64,000 bases of DNA from Paenibacillus rubinfantis (lineage in GTDB: Bacteria; Bacillota; Bacilli; Paenibacillales; Paenibacillaceae): positions 1,116,001 through 1,180,000 of the forward strand of contig NZ_LN909065.1 of NCBI RefSeq assembly GCF_001486505.1. Reading direction: 5' to 3'. Each line of letters begins with the position of its first letter. Positions within the stretch are counted from its first letter, which is position 1. Made by a program: the position numbers and the translations under genes. The notes under the pieces are model-generated. The model searched no databases. It saw nothing but the letters and a program-made list of their open reading frames with translations, and was not told the DNA's origin. Of this stretch, positions 36,091 to 44,091 are shown piece by piece.

Positions 36091-36128
36091 AACCCAAAGG
36101 TGATGGATCTCTCCTTTACCTTTGGGTT
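36091..36128. terminator. Terminator between SBP and sigK
   Basis: Perfect 11-bp stem AACCCAAAGGT / ACCTTTGGGTT; T-rich flank on the minus strand suits sigK. A second inverted repeat (TAGTCGG...CCGACTA, 36032-36063) may serve the SBP gene. Confidence 0.65.
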
Positions 36129-36173
36129 AAACTGTTCTGTGCTTAATAGAAAAACTTTTTCCGAAATTTTTAT

Positions 36174-36872
36174 TTATTTCTTCTTATAAAACTCATGATA
36201 CAACTTCATGAGCGCTCTTTTCTCGATTCGTGACACGTAACTCCGGCTGATGCCGAGCTCCTTGGCGATTTCGCGCTGGGTCCGTTCTTCTCCCCCATGC
36301 TCCAGGCCAAACCGTCCTTTAATGACTTCCTGCTCCCGCGCGTCCAGGATGTCCAGGTTACGATAAATTTTGCTCTTCTCCATCTTCAGTTGAACCCGGT
36401 CCACCACATCGTCTGCTTCCGTACCCAAAATATCGATGAGGGTGATTTCATTCCCTTCCTTATCGGTTCCGATCGGATCGTGCAAAGAGACGTCCTTACG
36501 TGTTTTCTTGAGCGATCTCAAGTGCATGAGGATTTCGTTCTCAATACAACGGGCCGCGAAGGTCGCAAGCTTCGTCCCTTTATTCGGCCGAAAGCTCTCG
36601 ATCGCCTTGATCAGACCAATCGTCCCGATGGAAATCAGATCCTCCAGATCCTCGCCGGTGTTATCGAATTTCTTCACGATATGCGCCACCAGCCGCAAGT
36701 TATGCTCAATCAGGATATTGCGGGACACCGCGTCCCCTTCCGCCATGCGCTGTAGGTGTTTCGTTTCCTCCTCCTCGGTCAGGGGCTGGGGAAACGCATT
36801 ATTTTTCACATACGATACGAGCAAAGTCAGCTGTTTAATGAACAAAGCAATTGCGGTAAACAATCCGGGCAA
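36174..36872 (-). CDS. sigK: RNA polymerase sporulation sigma factor SigK
   Basis: 232 aa. Late mother-cell sigma factor. Pro-sequence region [21 protein letters not shown], region 2 ([18 protein letters not shown]...[16 protein letters not shown]), region 3 and region 4 ([21 protein letters not shown]). TTG start at 36872 with AGGAGG 8 nt upstream matches the start of B. subtilis SigK; an in-frame ATG at 36923 lies upstream of this ribosome site. The gene is uninterrupted; a truncated second copy of its 3' half lies 4.5 kb away. Confidence 0.95.
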   Translation of the reverse strand: MPGLFTAIALFIKQLTLLVSYVKNNAFPQPLTEEEETKHLQRMAEGDAVSRNILIEHNLRLVAHIVKKFDNTGEDLEDLISIGTIGLIKAIESFRPNKGTKLATFAARCIENEILMHLRSLKKTRKDVSLHDPIGTDKEGNEITLIDILGTEADDVVDRVQLKMEKSKIYRNLDILDAREQEVIKGRFGLEHGGEERTQREIAKELGISRSYVSRIEKRALMKLYHEFYKKK

Positions 36873-36936
36873 AGATGACACCTCCTGCTGATTCACATCA
36901 CAATGAGTACAACCTCGCTTCATTTTGGGTCATTTC

Positions 36937-36964
36937 ATTGTATGTGGGCGGAGGCCTAGGCGTG
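36937..36964 (-). promoter_or_regulatory. Candidate mother-cell (sigma-K/E type) promoter of sigK
   Basis: CATACAAT at 36944-36937 is a good mother-cell -10; CAC lies 17 bp upstream as in sigma-K promoters. No clear sigma-E -35. Confidence 0.4.
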
Positions 36965-36997
36965 CCTGTACGGAGGAAAAAGAACACTTTTTAACGC

Positions 36998-37035
36998 AAA
37001 AAGACAGGATTCGGCCAATCTCCGATCCTGTCTTT
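36998..37035 (-). terminator. Terminator after the small membrane-protein gene
   Basis: Perfect stem AAAGACAGGAT / ATCCTGTCTTT followed by TTTGCG on the minus strand. Confidence 0.75.
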
Positions 37036-37091
37036 GCTTCCCATCTGATGTTCGTCCCCCTCAAGCATGAGAGGTGATTTCTACGATTGGG

Positions 37092-37532
37092 TCAGGCAGC
37101 TTGCAGCCCTAGTTTGCTTTTCAATTCTAGATAAATCCGGGTATACAGCTTCTGCCGCGGCGTCGAATGATACACAGCCAGCACCAGGGTCACTACGATA
37201 AGCGCAGCAGGCACAAGGTACATGACGGGATGGTCCACAAAAAATCCGAAAACATCGTAATCCCGGTCGATATAGGACCCATAGATAAAAGCGGCAGCCA
37301 CCACCAACAATACAGGCAGGGCAAACAATCCGGACAGAAGATTAACCCTTTTCATTTTCTTATGTATCGATTGAAAATCATTCCCCCCGAGATATTGCTC
37401 GATCAGCATCACTTGCTGATCAAAGGAATCGCTTAAGGGCACCGGTAGCTCATTGTGCTTAATATACTTGTGCAGCAAATTAAGCTCTTGACTGAACTCC
37501 AGCGTCTTTAGTAGGGCTCTTCCAGCATTCAT
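37092..37532 (-). CDS. Hypothetical two-helix membrane protein
   Basis: 146 aa. No family recognised. N-terminal about 60 residues are soluble and helical (LEFSQELNLLHKYIKHNELP), then two membrane segments (LLSGLFALPVLLVVAAAFIYG and VMYLVPAALIVVTLVLAVY, about 67-120) and a basic C-terminus. Single gene between sigK and the ADP-ribosylglycohydrolase, with a terminator downstream. Confidence 0.7.
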   Translation of the reverse strand: MNAGRALLKTLEFSQELNLLHKYIKHNELPVPLSDSFDQQVMLIEQYLGGNDFQSIHKKMKRVNLLSGLFALPVLLVVAAAFIYGSYIDRDYDVFGFFVDHPVMYLVPAALIVVTLVLAVYHSTPRQKLYTRIYLELKSKLGLQAA

Positions 37533-37670
37533 TAATCATCAACTCCCATCAGTTATCTACACACAATACGGTATTATATCACGCAAGAACGGCCCCGCCA
37601 ATAAAGTTCCATTTTTTCCAAAAATTCCACATTGACTTTTACACAGCAGCATTTGCTATGTCCCCATGAT

Positions 37671-38597
37671 CTACTTCTTTGAACCTAACCGCCCCGCCAG
37701 TTGCTCTATAGTTTCATGCATCGCCAGTTTACAACGCCAGGTTTCCGGGATCGCCTCATACCCATAGAAGGCCCCCGCCAGCTGGCCATACACGGCGCCC
37801 GTCGTGTCCGCATCATCTCCCAGGTTGACGGCCCGCAGCGCACCTTCCCTAAACGAAGAGCTTTTCGCAAAAGCCCATAAGGCTGCCTCCAGCGATTGAA
37901 CCACGTACCCCGATCCTTGAATCTCCGGCGGCTCCTTAGACAGGAACGATCCTCGGCGAATTTCTTCAATCTTCGGAACCAGAGGCGCTCTGCCCAGCCA
38001 TTCGTCAAAAGCAGCAGGATCCATCAACTCGTCCTTTGTCCGACCCTTCAACGCCCCTACGAGAAATGCAGCAAACAATTTGCATGCATCAACGCACTCC
38101 GCGGCAGCATGGGTCGTTCTGGAACTCCGCGCCGCATAATCTATGGCTTTCTGAGGTTCTTCCACGTAATACATCGGCACAGGCGCAAGCCGCATGATCG
38201 ATCCATTGCCTGCCGCATACGGATCTTCCGAGCCGCAATATCCTTCTCCCGTTCGTTCGAATCGCAGGAGGGCTTCTCTTGTTGCATTCCCGATGTCAAA
38301 GCATACCCCCGTACTGCTCAGATCCCCTTCCCGCATCCATTTCAGATACCGAGCCATTTGATCAACGGGGTCAAATCCTTCCTGTTCAAGCAGGCTCTCC
38401 GCCAGGCAAAGCGCCATCGACGTATCGTCCGTCCATTGCCCGGGCTGTAACTGAAATACCCCGCCCCCAACCAGATCCGTAACCGGAGGAAAAGAGCCCG
38501 GCGGACTAAACTCCACCGTTGTGCCCAAAGCATCACCCACCGCCAATCCGGCGAGGCAACCCTTGAATCTGTCCATTCTATCCGAGGTCATTGCCAT
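37671..38597 (-). CDS. ADP-ribosylglycohydrolase family protein
   Basis: 308 aa all-helical DraG/ARH-type enzyme that removes ADP-ribose from proteins or related adducts. Metal ligands visible: GDALGTTVEF near the N-terminus, WTDDTSMAL (about 55-63), NGSIMRLAP (about 125) and LGDDADTTGAVYGQLAGAFYG near the C-terminus. ATG at 38597 follows GGGTGAT; a start further upstream (38699) is unlikely. Single gene. Confidence 0.93.
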   Translation of the reverse strand: MAMTSDRMDRFKGCLAGLAVGDALGTTVEFSPPGSFPPVTDLVGGGVFQLQPGQWTDDTSMALCLAESLLEQEGFDPVDQMARYLKWMREGDLSSTGVCFDIGNATREALLRFERTGEGYCGSEDPYAAGNGSIMRLAPVPMYYVEEPQKAIDYAARSSRTTHAAAECVDACKLFAAFLVGALKGRTKDELMDPAAFDEWLGRAPLVPKIEEIRRGSFLSKEPPEIQGSGYVVQSLEAALWAFAKSSSFREGALRAVNLGDDADTTGAVYGQLAGAFYGYEAIPETWRCKLAMHETIEQLAGRLGSKK

Positions 38598-38785
38598 GAA
38601 ATCACCCGTTTCATTTTTATTAATACTTATTTGGATCAAGTTCACTTTGAACATCCCATCTACATCATTGTACCCCCTGGATGCGAGAAGCGCCCACAAA
38701 ACTCAAGCCAAATCAAAAAAATAAGCATGATTTTCCTCCTTTTACAAACACTACATCACAATCGATTAAAGGAGGCAGATTTTTC

Positions 38786-39460
38786 ATGTGTCAACGGTTT
38801 TCCATGGCGGCCGAGCTGCCGGAGGTTCAGGAACATTTTCAAATCGGGCGGGTCATGTGTTATTACAAAAACCGCTTTAACATCAGCCCCACACAGCCCA
38901 CGCCGGTTGTGCTTCAGCAGGACGGGGAGCGGGTACTCGACGAGTTCCGCTGGGGATTCGTCCCTTATTGGGGGAAAGATGCGGTGAATGCAGATCTGCG
39001 AAACGTGCATCAAAATCCGACTTACCGCCGGATCATCAGCACGCAGCGCTGCGTTATCCCGTGCAATGGCTTCTATTATTGGAGGAAGGAAGGCAAGAAG
39101 GAATATCCGGTCCGGGTCGTTCTGAAAAACCGCGGCATGTTTGCCGTGGCCGGGCTGTACGAAATTTGGCGGGATACGCGCGGTGAGCCGCTGCGCACCT
39201 GCACCCTCGTTATGACGGAGGCGAATCCGCTAATCGGGGAGTTTGAGCAACGGATGCCGGCGATTTTGTCCACCGAGGACATGACCCGATGGCTGGATGA
39301 AGAGATCAATGACCTCGATGCGCTGGACCCGATCCTGCGTCCGCATGCGGCGGAGGAAATGCAGGCTTACGCGGTGACGCCGCTGATCGATAACAACCGG
39401 TACGACACCGACGAATGCATCCGGGAGATGGATTTGCAGCTGGCTTGGGTGAAGCGATAA
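38786..39460 (+). CDS. SRAP (YedK/HMCES-type) protein with altered active site
   Basis: 224 aa. SOS-response-associated peptidase family; members form a thiazolidine cross-link with abasic sites in single-stranded DNA through Cys2. Cys2 follows the initiator Met (MCQRF), and the Asn aligned with the conserved Asn (VNADLRNV, about 69) is kept. The usual GFYEW is GFYYW here (about 95-99), so the catalytic Glu is Tyr, and the usual H-x-RMP is EQRMP (about 154-158), so the conserved His is Glu. ATG at 38786 has AAAGGAGG; the frame is open to 38681 but without a start that could preserve Cys2. Confidence 0.9.
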   Translation: MCQRFSMAAELPEVQEHFQIGRVMCYYKNRFNISPTQPTPVVLQQDGERVLDEFRWGFVPYWGKDAVNADLRNVHQNPTYRRIISTQRCVIPCNGFYYWRKEGKKEYPVRVVLKNRGMFAVAGLYEIWRDTRGEPLRTCTLVMTEANPLIGEFEQRMPAILSTEDMTRWLDEEINDLDALDPILRPHAAEEMQAYAVTPLIDNNRYDTDECIREMDLQLAWVKR

Positions 39461-39476
39461 ACCAGAGTCTTCTCCA

Positions 39477-41377
39477 ATCGGGTAGGAGGCTACCCATTAA
39501 TTGAGTAGCCGACCTCCCACACCACCGTACGTACCGTTCGGTATACGGCGGTTCCTAAGTTTTCGCAGTTACTTGTCGATAATAATCCGAGAAGAAGAGA
39601 AATCCTAAGCCCTTGAGGGTGTTATTTCCGAGGGACTTCGAGAGGACGGGGCTATTGGAGATTCTCCAGTAGCCCTTTCTCGTGTTTGCGTATTCCCATG
39701 CTTTTTGTCCTTGGATTCCGAGCGATTGCAGTTTCTCGAATTTCGTCCTCACTCGTTTCCACTGCTTCCAGAAGATCATGCGAATCCGCCTTCTCATCCA
39801 TTCATCCGTGGATTGGAGCATACTTTTCATATCCGCTATTTTGTAGTAGTTGATCCACCCCATGATGTAGCGTCTAAGCTTTTCGGCTCGTTCTTCATTT
39901 CCCATCCCGTTGCTTCTGGACGTGAGCTCCTTTACTTTGGCTTTCATCTTGGCAGCGGATTTCGGATGAATGCGGACTCGTGTCTCTCCTTTCCTTTTGT
40001 AGAAGGAGAACCCAAGAAATTTAACCTTCCACGCCTCGTCCACCACTGTCTTATCCCGGTTCACTTTGAGAAACAACTTCTTTTCAATGAAGGGAAGAAT
40101 GTTCTCCAGTGTCCGTTCCGCGCTCCTTTTGCTTTTGCTGAAGATCAGGAGATCGTCCGCATAGCGCACGAAGCGGTGCCCGCGGCTTTCCAGTTCCTTG
40201 TCCAGTTCGTTCAGCATAATGTTGCTGAGAATTGGACTCAGATTGCCCCCTTGCGGTACGCCGATTTCCGTATCCTCGAAGCGGTGCTTCACGACAACGC
40301 CGGCTTTCAGGTACTTGTGGATGAGCGAGATGACCCGCCCGTCTTTAATGGTTCGGGATAAGACTTCCACCAATTTGCTTTGGTTAACGGTGTCAAAGAA
40401 TTTCTCCAAGTCCATATCGACCACGTATTTGTACCCTTCTTCGATGTTTGATTGGCTTCTCTGAATAGCGTTATGTGCGCTTCTCTTGGGTCGGAATCCG
40501 AAACTGTTCTCCGAAAACTGTTTTTCGTAGATCGGGGTAAGCACTTGAGCGATCGCCTGTTGGATAACTCGGTCAACAACCGTAGGAATTCCCAGGTTTC
40601 TCTTCTTTCCGTTCTCTTTCGGGATTTCTACCCTTCGAACAGGATTCGGACGGTAGGTTCCGTCCAGAATGGATTCCTTGATGGTTTCTCCGTTCTCTCG
40701 GAGATATTGTAGAAGTTCATCTACTCCCATCCCGTCGATTCCGTGAGATCCTTTGTTAGTTTTGACCCGCTTGAACGCTTCGTTCATGTTGTCTCTGCTA
40801 ACGATTTTCTCAAGCAACTCGTCCTTCGACTCGGTTGCGTCGGTGCTGTCGGTTTCAGGTATCCGCTCAGGACTGTGCGCTCCCGCATATTCTCCATGTT
40901 CCGCATGTACGTTTTGCGTCGAGCCTTCTCTTCGAAGTTGGCTGCACTTGACTCCTGTTTCGGTACCATTCATTAACCCACACCTCCTTAGGTTCAGCCC
41001 TTCCCTCAAGTTGTCGACTAACCGAGGTACTATGGCGTCTGCTGACTTCTCATGATAAATCTTGTTTCAACCATGATTTGAAATTCATCTCCTCACGTCC
41101 ATGAGACCTCCCACGGTAAGACGCGTAACTTTCATCCCGTATACCCGCCGCATTTACATCCGCGTGTCCGTGCAGTTTATTGGATTTCGTCTTGTTTAGC
41201 AGACTCATCCCACTTTGGATGCCTGATGCGATTCGTGTTCCTCAGGCCGGGACTTTGCCTCCAGCTTCCTTCAGATTCCACCTCACGATGGACACCCTTG
41301 CTCTTGGCTAATGGTTGGCAACTGCCAGCCCCCATAGCGGACTTTCACCGCCTAGCTACGCGCCATGCGTGGCGCAC
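39477..41377 (-). mobile_element. Group II intron (bacterial class C)
   Basis: About 1.9 kb. The 5' end begins GTGCGCC at 41377. The 3' end shows domain V (CCGTATACCGAACGGTACGTACGG, given here as two arms around 39520-39545) and domain VI ending CTACCCGAT at 39477. It encodes a maturase without endonuclease domain. Insertion is immediately after the stem and T-run of the terminator of the BNR gene, the typical class C target. About 370 nt of 5' ribozyme RNA (41010-41377) contain no gene. Confidence 0.85.
39555..40973 (-). CDS. ltrA: Group II intron reverse transcriptase/maturase
   Basis: 472 aa. Reverse transcriptase fingers/palm: NKGSHGIDGMGVDEL, RNLGIPTVVDRVIQQAI, FGFRPKRSAHNAI, DMDLEKFFDTVN and the catalytic RYADDLLIF (YADD); then maturase domain X (RRYIMGWINYYKIADMKS). 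No HNH endonuclease follows, as in class C introns. ATG at 40973 has AAGGAGG; the longer frame from 41009 lacks a ribosome site. Apparently intact. No Cas genes nearby. Confidence 0.93.
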   Translation of the reverse strand: MNGTETGVKCSQLRREGSTQNVHAEHGEYAGAHSPERIPETDSTDATESKDELLEKIVSRDNMNEAFKRVKTNKGSHGIDGMGVDELLQYLRENGETIKESILDGTYRPNPVRRVEIPKENGKKRNLGIPTVVDRVIQQAIAQVLTPIYEKQFSENSFGFRPKRSAHNAIQRSQSNIEEGYKYVVDMDLEKFFDTVNQSKLVEVLSRTIKDGRVISLIHKYLKAGVVVKHRFEDTEIGVPQGGNLSPILSNIMLNELDKELESRGHRFVRYADDLLIFSKSKRSAERTLENILPFIEKKLFLKVNRDKTVVDEAWKVKFLGFSFYKRKGETRVRIHPKSAAKMKAKVKELTSRSNGMGNEERAEKLRRYIMGWINYYKIADMKSMLQSTDEWMRRRIRMIFWKQWKRVRTKFEKLQSLGIQGQKAWEYANTRKGYWRISNSPVLSKSLGNNTLKGLGFLFFSDYYRQVTAKT

Positions 41378-41382
41378 TAAAA

Positions 41383-41417
41383 AAGCTCTTGGACGCAGCC
41401 GTCCAAGAGCTTGCTTT
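41383..41417 (-). terminator. Terminator of the polysaccharide operon; intron target
   Basis: Perfect 12-bp stem AAGCTCTTGGAC / GTCCAAGAGCTT with 6-nt loop, then TTTTT on the minus strand, immediately followed by the intron 5' end. Confidence 0.9.
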
Positions 41418-41426
41418 TTCGCGAGT

Positions 41427-42704
41427 TCAGTTATTTCTGCCGTAATAGAGCTTCAGATTTGGGATATCCACCAGATACAGGATATCTACACCCTTGGGGC
41501 TGCGCTCCACCGCAAGCCGTTCAATTGGCTTACCCGGAGCTAGCGAAGATTCAGTCCAGCCGGTTCCGCCGGAGTTCACGGCCACAAAAGCCCGATCCGC
41601 ACCACTCTGCTTCACGTAATAAATTCGGGCTTCCGTGCCCGTCCAGGTGATGTCCACCGCAGCCCGCGTTGCGGAGTCATCGTAGACGGTTTGCAGTTCC
41701 CAACCTCCTGGGCTGTAGGTCGCCTGCTTCACGGAGAAGTACGCGCTTCCCGGCTCGCGGTAACGATAGGCGATGATCGGCTGTCCTGCGGAGTCAACCG
41801 TCAGTTTGGCGCTCTGCACGCCGGGTCCGCCTGGATCGTCGCCGCTTTGCACGTAAGTTTCACCAGGGGCTAAAGGTTGGACGATATCCGCCGTAGACAA
41901 CGTCGCCGGCAGCGACACCGGCGTACCATCCGCCTTGGAGAAGACGCCCGTAGCCGGACTGTACTTCAGGTAGGACAGCTCATGACGCAACGCGCTGGCG
42001 GCAAAATGCGCCCACTCGAACAAAATATGCATATCCCCGTTAGCATCAAAAGCCAAATCGTCCGGATAAACCGACCGATTCAACGTGGATACAATGACAC
42101 CGATCTGGCTCCAGGTTGAGGCCGCGTTATCCCAATGGAACAGGACGCCTTCCCGTTTACCCGCAGGATCCTTGGCCACCCGTGCGAAGAGATACAAATC
42201 CCCGTTTGGTGCCGTTTTGACGATCGGATAGGAGATTTTCATGTCCGGCCCTGGCATATCCGCCGAATGATTCTGGGGAGCTCCGCCTACCGTATCCGAA
42301 CGAAAATACCGCCAGTTGTTGTCATGCATCGAAGCAAACACATGGAACCGACCGCTGCCGTCCCTCGCAATCGAGGGTTGATTATGCCCCAAGTCGTCGA
42401 TATACTCGGCCACGGCGGATCCGTTCATCACCGGGATATTGCTCCAAGCCCCGGTACCGTCTCTTCGGGCGATATATACCTTATGCACTCCTGCGGTACT
42501 CCCCGGTGCATTATAAGCCATATAAGCATATTCATTTCCCGTCCCATACGTCTCCAGCGGCGACCACCATCCCGCCTGGTTACTGGAATCCATCGGGTAA
42601 GGAACCTCCGTAAGCTCCGCGGCCGCATACCCCGTCGTTGTCGGCAGCAGCGTCATCAACGCCACGAACCAAAGTCCAACTCGCCAACCTTTTCCCCTTT
42701 TCAC
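41427..42704 (-). CDS. Secreted BNR-repeat (sialidase-like propeller) protein
   Basis: 425 aa from GTG 42704 (GGAGG 9 nt upstream). Signal peptide GWRVGLWFVALMTLLPTTTGYAAA, then a beta-propeller of the BNR_4 type (HNQPSIARDGSGRFHVFASMH, then HELSYLKYSP). This fold is shared by ulvan lyase-like and rhamnogalacturonan-active proteins; no catalytic assignment is safe. Last gene of the polysaccharide operon. A reading from 42848 includes non-coding leader and is rejected. Confidence 0.8.
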   Translation of the reverse strand: MKRGKGWRVGLWFVALMTLLPTTTGYAAAELTEVPYPMDSSNQAGWWSPLETYGTGNEYAYMAYNAPGSTAGVHKVYIARRDGTGAWSNIPVMNGSAVAEYIDDLGHNQPSIARDGSGRFHVFASMHDNNWRYFRSDTVGGAPQNHSADMPGPDMKISYPIVKTAPNGDLYLFARVAKDPAGKREGVLFHWDNAASTWSQIGVIVSTLNRSVYPDDLAFDANGDMHILFEWAHFAASALRHELSYLKYSPATGVFSKADGTPVSLPATLSTADIVQPLAPGETYVQSGDDPGGPGVQSAKLTVDSAGQPIIAYRYREPGSAYFSVKQATYSPGGWELQTVYDDSATRAAVDITWTGTEARIYYVKQSGADRAFVAVNSGGTGWTESSLAPGKPIERLAVERSPKGVDILYLVDIPNLKLYYGRNN

Positions 42705-42911
42705 GTGTTCCCGCCTCCTCAAATTGAAATCGTTTACAAGTTTATCCCCCGATAACCTTGGTCCTCCCGGTACCGGTACAAGCGTATCACGCCCTCCCGA
42801 GCCGGAATAGAAACAAAACAACGATCCGAATAGAACGGAATTACGCATTTTTGCCAGAGATAGAACATTTCTCCGTTTTTATGAAACGAATTACCGAACC
42901 CCAGCGGGGGA

Positions 42912-44054
42912 TCACCCGCGTTCGTACCAATATCCCGGGTTACCGTGGCCCAGACGCATCAACGCTTCGAGAAAAAAGTAATCCCCCCAGATCACATAAT
43001 CATCGGTTGCGATGCCGCCTCTCACATAGTAGGAGCCGTGGCGCAGGAAGCCCTGACCCTCGTCTTCACCGTTTACCTCACCTGAGAAACAACACTTTGC
43101 CAAAGCTGCCACGGAACGCTCGGCAAAAGCCAGCAGCTCCGCCCGGTCCGGATCATCGGCGGGCAAATGCTCCACAAGCTCCAGGACGCCGCACGCAGCG
43201 ATGGCTGAGGCCGAGCTGTCCCGCGGTTCGCCTTCGGTTTGCGGCGCGTCAAAGTCCCAATACACAATCTGATCCTCGGGCAGATGTTCGATGAAGTAGC
43301 GCGCCAGCCGTTTGGACGTATCCAAAAAAGAAGCATCCCGGAAATAACGATAAGCCAGCGCGAAACCGTAGATCCCCCAAGCCTGCCCCCGCGTCCAGGT
43401 CGAGCCGTCGCGGAAGCCCTGATGCGTGCCGCCCCGGACCGCATCGCCCGTGACGGTGTCGAAGTAAAACGTGTGATACGAGGAGCCGTCGCCTCTCACC
43501 AGGAACCGTTGGCTTTGCTCAGCATGAGTGCGGGCGATGTCGGCATATTTGGGATCCCCGGTTTGCTGGCTGGCCCAATACAATAACGGCAAATTCATCA
43601 GGCAGTCGATGATGATACGTCCGCCGTTGACTTCATCGCCCTCGGGACCCCAAGCTTGCAGGATGCGAGCGGTCGGCCGCCACCGTTTCAGCAGCAAATC
43701 GGCCGCTTCCAGGGTCGACTTCCGGGCAGCTTCATCGTGCTCAACGATCCACTGCGCCCCGGTGGACAACAGATACAGAAATCCGATGTCGTGATGGTCC
43801 AAATGACTTCGCTTCGTCAGTCGTTCCTGGAAGGTCGCCGTGGCCGCAGCAGCGGCTTGACGGATCGCTTCATCCCGGCTGTACTCGTAGCTTAGCCATA
43901 AGATGCCCGACCAGAAACCTTCCGTCCAGTCGGTATGCTCCACCAGCTGGTACTTGCCGTCACCGTTGCTAACATGCGGAAAACCGGATTGAAAACGGGA
44001 GAGATTCGTTCGCGTTATGTCCAGCGTTTGTTCGATCACTTGATTCCAGTTCAT
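42912..44054 (-). CDS. GH88 unsaturated glucuronyl hydrolase
   Basis: 380 aa, (alpha/alpha)6 barrel, cytoplasmic. Removes the unsaturated uronic acid left by polysaccharide lyases. Catalytic pair aligned with Bacillus UGL Asp88/Asp149: Asp89 in DHHDIGFLY and Asp150 in NGGRIIID. Also RGQAWGIYG (about 225) and DSSASAIAACG. ATG at 44054 after AGGAGGAG. It implies that the pathway includes a lyase. GH105 is the alternative family, but residues fit GH88 better. Confidence 0.88.
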   Translation of the reverse strand: MNWNQVIEQTLDITRTNLSRFQSGFPHVSNGDGKYQLVEHTDWTEGFWSGILWLSYEYSRDEAIRQAAAAATATFQERLTKRSHLDHHDIGFLYLLSTGAQWIVEHDEAARKSTLEAADLLLKRWRPTARILQAWGPEGDEVNGGRIIIDCLMNLPLLYWASQQTGDPKYADIARTHAEQSQRFLVRGDGSSYHTFYFDTVTGDAVRGGTHQGFRDGSTWTRGQAWGIYGFALAYRYFRDASFLDTSKRLARYFIEHLPEDQIVYWDFDAPQTEGEPRDSSASAIAACGVLELVEHLPADDPDRAELLAFAERSVAALAKCCFSGEVNGEDEGQGFLRHGSYYVRGGIATDDYVIWGDYFFLEALMRLGHGNPGYWYERG

Positions 44055-44091
44055 TTTTCTCCTCCTGTAGGTTGGTGGGGTGATATTCAGA

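Noticed and set aside
39555..40973. CRISPR-associated or retron reverse transcriptase
   Set aside because: The maturase domain X and group II intron RNA ends are visible, and no Cas1 gene or retron ncRNA is nearby.
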